DNA from: Bursaphelenchus xylophilus
Lineage: Eukaryota; Nematoda; Chromadorea; Rhabditida; Aphelenchoididae
Assembly (NCBI GenBank): GCA_904066235.2
Contig: CAJFCV020000004.1
Location: 6,882,001 to 6,946,000 of the forward strand
DNA: 64,000 nt
Direction: 5' to 3'
Both the position numbers and the translations under genes were made by a program. Of the stretch, positions 11,701-24,788 are shown one piece after another. The notes beneath the pieces are model-generated. The model did no database searches, was not told where the DNA came from, and saw only the letters and a program-made list of their open reading frames with translations. Every line of letters starts with the position of its first letter. The stretch's first letter is position 1.

Positions 11701-14700
11701 TCTCGATTTATTGGCTATTAAAGTTAAATTGCTTCAGGTAAATTGCGACTTTTAATCAAAAATGGCCCCATGAAAGAATAAGCTTAGAAATTAGAGTATC
11801 AAACTTATTTTTTTAGATAATTTTATATACAGCCCTAAAATAGTTTACCCCGAAATATTTGGAAAATTCCCAAAAAAGAGAACAATTCCCGCACTAATCA
11901 TGCACAACAATGCCCCCAACGATTTCCTGCAGTGTGACGACATTTCTGGAGTGGTCAAGATTTGGAAGAGGGAAAATTGAATTACCCTCAGGGCTTGCCG
12001 TCTGATGGAATCTTTTCCCATTAAGGAGCCACTTTTGGACATTAAATTTAAAAGAAGTGGAGAAAAGAAAAGGCCTCATAATCAGCGGAATAAACAGACT
12101 TACTCTACATAGAAGGTCCCATGGACTTCGTCCTCAACTTTCTCCCATCCCTCGGGCAGATCGTCCCCATGCCCATTGAGAAGTTCGTTACTTGTTCCAT
12201 TTATACCATTCACATGACCGTTGGATTGACCATTAATATGTCCTTTATTGTGTCCATTCACATGACCATTTGGAATGAGATTATCTCGGGGATCATGCCA
12301 TTGAGTTGTTCCGTTGTTATGACTGCAACAATGTTAAGTAAACTGTCTTTACTCTACTAAAAAGCTGATCTTTCTTTGCGTAACGTGATCGGATCCGATG
12401 ACGTCATCATTTGTCATCCAACTCCTAAACTTACTCGATAAAGTACTTCTCGCCCTGATCGGTGTAAGCAATGTCCCAATTAGGCGGCAATGGTCCCTTG
12501 GGATCTCCATTCATGATCGCATTGGGTCGGGGCGTCGCGTATAAATGGCCTGAAATCGAATAAGAACAAAAATGTTCCAACGAGGGCGTGATTAAATATT
12601 CTGTACGCATTACAAAGGCCCTCAATGAGTCAATCAAGGGCTGGGATGCTAAGCAGACTGGACGAAAAGAAGAAGAAAGTCGCAAAATGGATCGCCGCGG
12701 CCATTTTGGGAGGGCAAAGGAGGCAAGGAGAAGATAGCGAGGCATCGATGGGTGTTTACACTTCTTCGCAAAGCGATTTGCATTCATTTGGGCATCATCT
12801 GGCCCTATTATGGATAAACATCCGGTTCATCCGAACTCTCTATTGTAAAGGGTCTTAACGAAAAGAGGCAGATGAACGGCCAAAGGTCCCAAATTCTCTT
12901 CGCCTCGAATGAAGATGGTTTATAAACATTGAAGCTCGGAAAAAACAAAACTCCTCCTCGCCCTAAGAAGGCTCGGCGATAAGAAAGCCGGGCTAGTGTT
13001 AAAAGAGAAAAGGAAAAATGAGCTGGCGAGAACGAAACGCATCGGCTGATAGAAGAAATATTACAAAAACTGGAGACGGTCCACAACCCGGAGACATCGA
13101 TCCAAGAAGAACAACATCCGAAGGGAATCGCGCAGGTGAGGAAGAGGTGAGGCGGTGGGGAGGGTCGATTTTCTTCGCTTTTCGCCTCCTCGCCCCCCTG
13201 CCCAACACCCTTGTCTCGGCATTTAATGTCTCTCTGGTTTGTCAAAGGTCATTCCCCTTCGTCCAGTCCTCATTTGCATCCCATTTTGGTAAGGATTTGC
13301 GGGCGTGTTTGCGGATAACAAACAATCAGATATATTGCAATATGGGAATTCTCCAAACCGAGGCCGTTTCAGTGATGTTAGGCGGTATGTAAAATGTATA
13401 AAAAGTGCGACTCTACAGCGACTTGATCAAATAGTCAATGACTTTAGATGTGCATTGACGTTTGATGCAAGGAAGGATGAGTAATTCGCCGCACTGTTGG
13501 TAGAAGCACTTTCGATTAGGTCATCTTATTCTGAAATGAGGTCAGACGAAATGAAAGAACGATGTCAAGTGCAACATCCAATTTCAATTTGTATTTTGAT
13601 TACTGTAAAATTCAATTTACATAGTCCATGTTTAACAAGGTGTTGTGGTAAAGACGTCATATTCTTAAGAAAGGTAGCCCAAAAACAAAAAAAAATTGTT
13701 TTTTTTTGCACTGCCACAGGGTCCATTACAGAAAAGGATAAAAAAAAAACAAAACAAATGACCACCGCCCCCTTCCGCGAAAGCCCCGGCCATAAAGGAA
13801 GCTGGGATTTCGCTTTAAATGGCTAATCGGCCGATTCCATCCATTTGTGGGGGTTTTGGAACCTTTTTTTGGAAGCCGAGTTTTGGGGTTCTGGAGGGTG
13901 CGAAGCCGAGGCGAGGCTCTCGGGACAAAAGTCCAACTCCTAATCAAATTCGAATGACCAGAGGAGAGAGGAAGCGCCTACTTTGTTTAAATTACCTTCA
14001 AACTCCCCGCATTCCAGAAAGCAATTCGTTTTCTCGAGTCGATGGAATTCCTCGCTGGACACAAAAATGTAATCTTCGCCGTCGACCTCGTCTTCGCAGC
14101 GGGCTCGAGTTGTGTCTGAAACTATCTTTAGTCAAACATTACACTCTGATCTGCTATTACAACATCATATTACATTAGAGAAGGGGGACCAGCTGATGAT
14201 CGGACTTGAAAAATCTATTGATAAAACTAATTAGGGAACTTACAAGGAATAGAGTTTAGGAGGATATTATCCCTCATTGTCATATGCAGCTGAATCAACC
14301 TTTGATCTTTGAAAAGTTCGCGGATATCAGCTGTCAGAAGACCTAAAAAGCCCGGGATATTTGCAGACGGACGGTTACCTACCATTATCGATAACCTCAA
14401 TTTGTAGTTCCGAATTGGTCAGCATCAAATATTGCAAAGTTTCATTTGCTTCTCTCAAAGTTTTACCAGGGAAATGCCTGGAAACATTAGAATTATACAA
14501 AAATGCGATGACTATCAGTCTGTCGGAAAAATAACGGCGGATCGTCGCAGCAAAATGTCTCGCCTCGCCGCTGTTGCGCACCAAATCCCCAGCCGCGGCT
14601 TGTAGTCGCAAAGCGATGATGGGCGATTCCGAGGCGCGCCGATCCGCCGTTTTTTTCCCGACAGACCGATATAAGAAAAAACTTACAATTTATTAATGGA

Positions 14701-14982
14701 AAACAAGATGTCACCTTCATGAATATCACAATCAGGCTGCTCAACGTTGTCAACAGTAATTAGAAACCCTTTATCGGCCCCTCCTTTTACCCGGAACGGG
14801 CATTTATTTCCATCCAAAGTTACAGTAACCCCACGAATCAAAGAAGAAAGTCCAAGGACTTCTTTCTTGATTGTCATATCCACAGGACTTGTCGATGGAC
14901 TGTCGTCGCTCTCTTCATCCACTCTCACCAACGACGCTGCACATTCGGGCGGCGTCAGTTGACCTTGCTCACTTTCATTCAT
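8742..14982 (-). CDS. magi-1: MAGI scaffold (inverted membrane-associated guanylate kinase)
   Basis: Junction and synapse scaffold without enzyme activity. Order from ATG 14982: PDZ0 split over two exons (14982-14684 and about 14478-14385); a shortened guanylate-kinase fold (MTMRDNILLNSIP, then TTRARCEDEVDGEDY, about 14330-13990); WW1 (LPPNWDIAYTDQGEKYF, about 12500); WW2 (LPEGWEKVEDEVHGTFYV, about 12150, completed by DHINKRTQYERPV at 11172); PDZ1 after FTCDPAQLKGEL (11050-10620); PDZ2 (about 10540-10240); PDZ3 and PDZ4 in one exon (9830-9230); PDZ5 (9020-8745). The short GK fold is normal for MAGI. Two introns are long for this window: 13990-12563 and 12108-11173. A near-perfect family layout makes the call firm. 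Confidence 0.93.
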
Positions 14983-16552
14983 CCCTTTAAACCATTAAAT
15001 TCGATTATTTAAAACGAAGTTTCATGAGATTCAATGTAGTGCCCTGAGGGCAAGAAACCCGCGCAATTTTATAGAACCTGAAACAAAAAGCGGGGTTCGG
15101 GGTCAAAAAAGAAAAAGCGGCCGAACTCCTTCTGGCCACTTGGGACCAAAAGAAAGGTCGGATCAACCCCAAGAAATTCAGAGTGCAATTTCGACCAAAC
15201 GTGGACACATGGCATTAATCAAGGCCATCTGCTTGAGAGAGTGGGCTCTGATATAAAGATTTATAATGGCCTTTATATTGTTCTTGAGATCAAGAGATTC
15301 GGGGATTTTAATTGGAAAGAGAACACAAACAAAGTGGGCAATTGGGCAGTTCATACAACGCGGATAAAGTCAGTAAAATGTGGTCGTAAAAACATGAGTA
15401 AAGGTGGATCAAGGGGAGATTTGTTTACATCGCTCTCCGTTTTTATTTTTTATGCAAAAAGATGACTTTATAAGCGACTCAATAAAAAACCATTTTTGTG
15501 TAAAAAGTTTCCTCCTAAGAGTACTGAAACTGTACAATTCACAATTCTATCCATGAAATTACACGAAACCATGTAAGCAGTAGAGGCTGTCTCATCGATT
15601 GTCGCCTTAGGGTTTAGCGCTTCTCTCTTCAGAATCCCACAGTGAAAAAAAATTAAAAATAAATGCCCTCGAATTCTTCAAGTTTTGAGGGCTAAAGGCT
15701 ATTTTTAATCTGCATAGCAAAAGAAAAGAGCGAGAACACAAAACTTTCTGTTAAAACATGTTTTTTATGATGAAAGATTGTTCGTTATCAAGGCAGAGAT
15801 TTCTCAAATGTTTATTTATTTTTGAACGGCCAATAAATCAATTGAATACATGACGTATAAACTTGGAAGGTGTGAACTTATGCTTATAAGTTTTGTTGAT
15901 CTTTCATTTTTTTATTATCTCTTTATTGAACGTCTGAATCTAATCGGAGTTGCACCCAGATTCATAAGACCAAAGTATTTCTGACTCCAATCACATGCAT
16001 CTCACACCGGAATTTGCAAATAACCCCACCCGCATTTCGAAACTAAAGAATTTGCACAAATGACGAAACGCCAAAGGCGCGGCGAGACCCAAGCGAGGAT
16101 TTTGTGCGTCGCTGTCTGAGAAAAGAAATGAATTTTGTGCGTTCTTTTCTCTTCTCCGCGACCCAATGGATGAGTCGAACAAGGGGCTAGAGTCAAGCGC
16201 GGCGGGAAGGATTCGGCCTGGCTGGCTGTCTGCAATTGCCCAATGGCTCTTTTCTTCACCATCTCTCTGATATTCTTTTTTATGCGTGCCTCGAGAAGAT
16301 AACATTGGCACCCTGTGTCCGGCCGTACTCTCTGCCCTGTCGGATCGGCCCAGAAGTTTGTGCTTGAGGGCCGACCTCGTCTTTTTCTGCGATTTCTGGC
16401 CCGGAGATTGGCCCCTGCGAATATTGTTATGGCCTCCCCATTTTGGTCATTATATTTTGATTGTCGGGGTTGCTGCTATTTACGATACCGTGCAGTTTTA
16501 TTTTCATTATTTTGAGTCCGCATTTTTCAACTTATATCTTTTTATTTTTAGG
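14983..16552. promoter_or_regulatory. intergenic between divergent magi-1 and let-92
   Basis: About 1.57 kb holding the 5' regions of both genes. The part 15990-16440 is more GC-rich and contains open frames on both strands (about 106 and 88 codons), but they have no domain and look like chance. A frame running in phase into let-92 from 16286 is interrupted by an acceptor right at the let-92 ATG. No repeat was recognised. Confidence 0.45.
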
Positions 16553-18965
<2,413 letters not shown>

Positions 18966-19484
18966 AGATCGGTCTCACACTTGTAACTGCTTTCGGTTGG
19001 ATTAGGTTGTTGTTGGGGGTGAGAACAATCAAAATTGTTTGGTTGTTTTTCGTTATCTTTTACACCAACTGTCCACCAAGACCGTTCTCTCTTTGCACCA
19101 TCCCCCTTTGCTCCCTCTCATTTCTTGTTCTTTTTTTAAAAATTTTGTACAAAGATTATAAAAGATGGTCTTGTCTGATTTTAATCTTGTTATTTCCAAC
19201 CGTTTGGCTGCGTGAGGTATTCTTTCTTATGGTTATTCTACTCTTAATCAGCGTCAGAACAAGAGAATGCCGGCTGCCGAGTGTCGTCGGCTCGGTCTTT
19301 TTCTCGGCCTGGCTTTCCAATAGATACTGGCGCCTATTTATTGGACGTCTCATATTCATTCAGATCACTAATAAAATGGAATTAAACCATCCTGTTCCAA
19401 TTGCTCGTAGCGTTTTATTCTCTGTGTAGTCGTTGTGCGATTGTATATCTTGTAAATTTGCTGAATTAAATGAATTTGTATCAG
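18966..19484. other. spacer between let-92 and the MOB1 gene
   Basis: Contains the let-92 3' UTR and a pyrimidine-rich stretch. Open frames of 140 codons (+) and 67 codons (-) have no recognisable domain. A TTTGTATCAG acceptor lies directly before the MOB1 ATG. Same-strand spacing of about 520 bases leaves a common transcript possible but unproven. Confidence 0.45.
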
Positions 19485-20169
19485 ATGAGTCACTCGAGCG
19501 CCCGGAAGGTGCATCGGGCCGACAGTAGGAGGAGTGAGCTTCTGAAACATGCAAATTGTACATTGGGTAGTGGATCTCTCAGAGAAGCGGTTAAATTGCC
19601 TCAAGGAGAGGATCTAAATGAATGGATTGCCACTAACAGTATGTTAATCTTGACTTGGAGAAAAGGTGTTTAGTTGTTGACTTTTTCAATCAGATCAGCC
19701 TTCTTTATGGCATGATATCGGAAGTTTGTTCGTCTGAATCTTGCCCTCGAATGACCGCTGGGGGTGGGGTGGAGTATTACTGGTCGGATAATGGTCGGTC
19801 CTTGTCGTGTACGGCTCCACAATATATTGATTATCTTCTCAGCTATGTGCAGGATGAAATGGATGATGAGCATACGTTTCCCTCACAAATAGGCAAGGCT
19901 TTTGTAGAAAATATGATTTTGATTTAGGCAAGCCATTTCCTCCCAACTTCTCTCAAATTGCCCAAACTATTATGAGAAGACTGTTCCGTATTTATGCTCA
20001 CGTTTATCATGAGCATTTCGATTACATACAGAAGTTGAAAGCCGTAGAACATGTGAACACTAGTTTCAAACATTTTATGTTGTTCGTGCAAGAGTTCCGC
20101 TTAATCCTCCAAGAAGACCAGGAGCCTCTAAACGAACTCATTCAAGAACTGGTACCTCAAAGATCTTAA
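19485..20169 (+). CDS. mob-1: MOB1 kinase activator
   Basis: Small zinc-binding adaptor that binds and activates NDR/LATS (Hippo and mitotic-exit) kinases. Exon 1 has [19 protein letters not shown] and [14 protein letters not shown]; exon 2 has [12 protein letters not shown]. The zinc ligands Cys-x4-Cys (EVCSSESCP) and HVYHEHFD are present, and [16 protein letters not shown] follows. These fit MOB1 better than MOB2, MOB3 or MOB4. ATG 19485 follows an acceptor; an in-frame ATG at 19470 would be lost if that acceptor is used. The intron at 19893-19927 must start with GC (G|GCAAGG...TTTAG|GC) to keep the frame SQIGKPF. The N-terminus is basic ([13 protein letters not shown]). Confidence 0.88.
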
Positions 20170-20176
20170 ACGCGTA

Positions 20177-20191
20177 TTTATTTGCAATAAA
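20177..20191. terminator. interleaved poly(A) signals of two convergent genes
   Basis: The stop codons of the MOB1 gene (20169, +) and rbm-22 (20201, -) are 31 bases apart. AATAAA for the plus strand is at 20186-20191. AATAAA for the minus strand (TTTATT on +) is at 20177-20182. Cleavage 10-20 bases beyond each signal would make the two mRNAs overlap, each reaching into the other gene's coding end. Confidence 0.65.
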
Positions 20192-20200
20192 ATAATGTAA

Positions 20201-21595
20201 TTATTCGATAACATCCCCCTTTGCGCCAAGTCTCTGGGGATCTTGACTGGGGTAATAGATCTGGTTGGTGGATCTGCTGTTCATGGAGGTGGATGGTCCG
20301 ACCTCGGGCACAATTAGATGTTTGGGCTGAGGTGGAGGCTCGGGGAGATCTCCTCCATGTCTCTTGGATGTTCCGGTACGCAATTCAGGGACAGGAACTA
20401 AAACAATTTCGTTATGATAAAATATTACCTATCGTTAAGTTAATGTGAAAAAATCAACTTACGGCTTCCGATGTTGGGAACAGGGTCTAGTGGTCGATTA
20501 CCGTGATTATATGTGGTGGTCTCTCCTTTTGGAGTCCCCCACCTTACTCTGATTTTCCTTCCATTGATATTTAGATTCTGGAAAGTCTTCTCCGCCGCTC
20601 GCTCGGCAGCTTCTCTGGTGGTGAATTGGATAAATGCGCAAGCATTATCTTTCCCGCGGACCATATGAATTGTTCTTATCTCGCCAAACTGATAGAAATT
20701 GTTTCTAAAACAAGAATAAACAAAGAAGAAAAGGTCTTACCTAATATCGCCTTCTTCAATAACACCTCTCCCAAGGTTTCCCAGATACAGAGTAGTAACA
20801 GTCTCATCGGTGGGAGGTGTCAATTTGGGGAAAGCTTGAGCTCTGGTTAACAATTTCTCGGCCACAGGATCTTTGTGCCCATAATATCTGTCCTTCATAT
20901 TCTGCTGACTCAATGGATCATCGGGGTCGGATGGCTTCTCGTGTCTGTAAGGGCACTCCTCCCCTCTCCTACATTCGCCTTTTACAAAGAATGAACAAAT
21001 GTGCGGCAGGTTTCTATTATAATATGGTTGACTTCGAGCCAGTTTCTTCAGCAATTCATTACTCCCGGCATCCTTAATCTCTGCCAATTGACCATAAGGG
21101 ACGGTTCCGTCAGTGTTGGCCAAAGCTCGATCCGCGTTCTGAATGAAGAAGTCCCGGTTCGCACCATCTCTTGGCATCTGATCTTGAATAGCCAACGCGT
21201 GATCTCTGACTTGAACAGGCAATCCATATTCCAGATCAAGAAGACAAGTTTGGCAGACATTCTTCAGCTTGGCACACGTTTGACAGACTTCTGTTCTCTT
21301 ATATCTGGCACCTTTTCCAGGCATCCATCGGAAACAAGTAAAGGGACGCTCGCAAATCTTACAGGAAGCTCCAAACTTATCTTTTTGCTAAAGATAGAAG
21401 AATGTCAAATTGAAAATAAACTTACCATTCGAATGTAAGGGTTACTTCCCAAACAAGTGCTGCAAAGGATTGGGCATTCCTGTAAAGGGTTTTAGAGAAC
21501 AAAATAAAATGTTTGAAAGAATTTACGAAAACAATACTTACGGCATCCTCAAAAGTCTTTCGATTATATTGGTAGGAATCCTTTGACATAGCCAT
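20201..21595 (-). CDS. rbm-22: pre-mRNA splicing factor RBM22 (Cwc2/Ecm2 family)
   Basis: Spliceosome component that contacts U6 snRNA near the catalytic centre. The N-terminus (YNRKTFEDA, then [10 protein letters not shown] and NPYIRM) is followed by several CxxC pairs ([23 protein letters not shown]). A CCCH finger follows ([19 protein letters not shown]). An RRM begins TTLYLGNLG and continues [18 protein letters not shown] and RVRWGTPKG. The tail is proline-rich. Length and order match RBM22 throughout. ATG 21595 gives [12 protein letters not shown], as expected for the family. Exons are separated by introns near 21540-21480, 21430-21390, 20730-20705 and 20460-20400. It shares a 201-base divergent promoter with the AASDH gene. 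Confidence 0.94.
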
Positions 21596-21796
21596 TTTGA
21601 TGCGAATATAGAATGAAGGTCCGAAAATCCAACCACAGCGAGATCTCAAAAAATAAAACAACTCGATAAAAAAATATTTCGAAAGCAAACAAGTCAATTG
21701 TGTCATTTCGTCGTGGCACTTCGTGCAATTGTTCAGATTGCAGAAAACACTGACAAAAAACTTTGAAGATAGACCTACATCTTGTGACCGGGTGGT
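21596..21796. promoter_or_regulatory. short divergent promoter region rbm-22/AASDH
   Basis: 201 bases between the two start codons must hold the promoters of both genes. No particular binding site was identified. Confidence 0.45.
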
Positions 21797-24788
21797 ATGG
21801 GGATATTTGAGTTTCACAATGCACAAAATGCCTTTCTCAAAGCTGAAACCAGAAACTTAGAGGCAGAATGCTCAGAACTCATGGGTGATATCAACGAAAC
21901 CAACGCGGTTGTTGGAATTTGTATCCCTAAATCTGCAATATTCGCAGTTATAGCAACAAGGTAGAAGAAGAGACTTGTATGAATTCAAAAGCCCTGTTTC
22001 AGTGTACTCAAAAATGGCAACGCATTTACTTGGATCAATCCCGATTCCGATCTCAACTTTATCCGTTATAAATGCATCAAACTAAAAGTGAGGGTTCTTG
22101 TGATAGATACCAAAAGCAACATAAAAGTAGAACCTTCAGAGGTCTTAAAAGCAGGCAGACTATTGAAGATGGTGAAATTATTATTCAGCGATAACCTGGA
22201 TGTTTATGGAACTAGATTTGTGTATGCAACAGAGACCTCAGGATCAACCGGTGAACCTAAGACCGTATTTGTCCCAGAAGAATCTGTGTACTCGAACGTG
22301 GACTACTTTATGTAAGGCGGAAGATAATATCGTTTCTTATGCATGGCTGTTAATACTCAAAAATTATCTTGTTTAGGTCACTTTTTCATTTAACATGCTC
22401 TTCACGGTTGATATGGTCCACTGCCTTAAGTTTTGATCCGTCTTTGCTTGAGCTGTTGTTGTGGTACAAGGCTGGTTGTCATCTTTATGTTCTCACCGAT
22501 AATCAAAGGACCAATATCCAAATGACGAAGAAGCTGTTAATCAAAGCGAAGCCTGATTTTTACCAAGTCACTCCTGCAGTACTGAACCTATTCGATGCTG
22601 ACTTTTTGAATGAATTGCTTAGCTCGACCAAAATTGTGAAGAATCTGTTAGTCGGCGGGGACACTTTCCCTGTTAGGCTTATCAAAAGGTATTTCAAGTG
22701 TGGTGGACCTAAAATCTATAACGTTTATGGTGTCACTGAAATGTCTGTGTGGGCGTCTTGCACAGAATTCGACCCATTGCGGTAAGGAGTTATTAATTCG
22801 CACTTTCTTTTATTGCTTTCAGTGATAATTTGGCTGATGCATCCAATTCTTTGCCGGATACCGAAGTCATTTTTGTTAAGGAAAAAGGTGTTATTATTAA
22901 AAGTGATCGTCGATTTTGCTTTGTAAATAATGAGAAGTGCAATGTTATTGTAACTGACGATCAATTTCAATCTTTTGAGGAAAATGGAGTAACCAAGTAT
23001 AATATTATTGGAAGGGTAAGCCAATCAGTATAATGCAATAAAACGTTTTCATTGCAGAAGAAAATTCGAGGTCAAGCGATTAGCCGAGATGTGGAGGATT
23101 ACGTCATCAAGACATATGATTATATAAAAGATGCTCGGATGGTTATATTCAATGATTTTATATACCTATTTGTTGTTACTACGGACGGCAAAAAAATTGG
23201 AATAATCGCTGGATACAGTATCAAGAAGGTGTTTTATATTCAACAGTTGCCTCTAAACAACAATGGTAAGTCGTAAGTCTTCTAACACGATTAGGGATCT
23301 CTTTGGTACAGGTAAAGTGGATGATTTAAAGTTAGAAGAGCTCATTCGAAATGGTATTGTCAATGAGGAAAGTGTAATATCCAGGTACCTTCGAGAAAAT
23401 TACATCGAGGACAAGTCAATTCCTTTCTGGACTCTTGGGTTTAGTTCAAATGACATCTTCGAACTTGTAAATGAACTCAGCTTGAAGTTTAGAATGGATT
23501 ACCATAAGATTAAGGAGACACTTTTTAATCCTGGAACGACATTGAAAGATGTTTGTACATTGATCAAAGGAATTGAGGGTAATGCAAATAATACTCAGGG
23601 ATTGTTATTAGAAGATGAAATGACTTTGAATTTGAAATGGGAATTAAAAATGGAGAAGTGTGTAGATGCCACGCCTGTTATTCATAACGAGTAAGGTGTC
23701 GATTATGACTTAATATAGCTTATTTATTTCAGACACATAGTTGCTGTAGATATGGCTGGCTTGGTGACTTGCTCTACCTTGGATGGGGAAAAGAAATGGG
23801 AAGTGAAAGAAGAGGCGGCAATTAAAATATTGCCTCTTGTTACTGACGACATTGTAGTGTACGGTAAGTTCGAATGTCATGAAAATATTTAACTTAGGTA
23901 CAACTTCCGGGTTATTACATGTTAGAAGATTGTGTGGAGATCTGCTATTCAAAGTCGAATTGGAAAGTCAAATCTCTTCAACTCCTGTAGAGCTTGATGA
24001 TAGAAGTATTTTAATAACCTGTTTTACCAATAGAATATACCAATTAGATATTCCCTCCAAGAATTTGAATACATTCTTGGAGTTGGATGAAGGTTCTAAA
24101 ATACGAAATCCCCCACCATTTGACGATGCCTGTTTGATTGTGGCCACAATCTCCGGTGATGTCCTTGCTTACAGTTCTCCTGATTTGACATTGAAGTGGA
24201 TGCAAAAATTGGATGAACAAATTTTATTGCCTTTACATGTTTTCTCCAGAAAAATCTTGGCTTTTTCAGTAGCCGGAAGAATTTTCGTTTTGCAAATTGA
24301 ATCGGGTAATATTGTAAGTGCATGTTTTAGCTGATAGTATTTTTATAGTTGCAAAGTTTGAGTTTGAAAACTCCATTTTTCTTATCTCCATGTTTGTTAT
24401 CGTCGAATTTGTTTATTGCTGGTGGATCTGATGTCATCCACAGGATTGATCTTTCTGACGATAAGTTAAAGGTTTCGTCGACCACGATTGGAGGAATTAA
24501 GCTTATTTCCGGCCTTACTTTCTGTGAAAATACTGGGAAAATTTTAGTCAAGAGCTCGATGGATCGGATGTGTAAGAGATTTCAATTTTTTAAATTTGGA
24601 TGTTTAGGTTAAAACCATGTTGATTTATCGAACTTTCAGGTTCAATATTATCATTTGATCCTCAAAACAATGCAGCAAAGATTCTTGCCCGGCTACAGTA
24701 TCCATCTTTTGGTGATATCGCCATCAAAAATGGGATGATTATTTTGGGAAACCGACTGAACAGCATTCAATGTTTTGCCCTTTCATAA
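21797..24788 (+). CDS. aasdh: AASDH-type enzyme: acyl-adenylating domain + carrier protein + beta-propeller
   Basis: Matches AASDH (acyl-CoA synthetase family member 4, named beta-alanine-activating enzyme), whose physiological substrate is unsettled. The adenylation domain has the P-loop TSGSTGEPK (about 22235), SFDPSLLELLLW, NVYGVTEMSVWASC (about 22725) and IIGRKKIRG. A carrier domain follows at about 23390-23480: FWTLGFSSNDIFELVNEL, with a Ser where phosphopantetheine would attach. From about 23640 to the end, WD/PQQ-like blades repeat (HIVAVDMAGLV, KWEVKEEA, DDACLIVATISGDVLAYSS, SILSFDPQ). Oddities: the ribose-binding TGD reads TDD; GR-x-D has lost its Asp and neighbours; the part before the P-loop is short (about 145 residues). 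Activity may be reduced or altered. Introns of 34-60 bases. Confidence 0.8.

Noticed and set aside
12808..13392. Overlapping 145-codon (-) and 124-codon (+) frames
   Set aside because: They lie inside the long magi-1 intron, overlap each other in antisense, and show no domain; GC-richer composition explains the open frames.
16286..16552. An open frame continuing in phase upstream of the let-92 start, adding about 89 residues
   Set aside because: A splice acceptor lies one base before the conserved ATG, the extension is hydrophobic nonsense, and PP2Ac is never extended at the N-terminus.
19007..19429. 140-codon plus-strand frame after let-92
   Set aside because: Lies in the let-92 3' UTR and spacer; highly hydrophobic composition comes from a T-rich strand.
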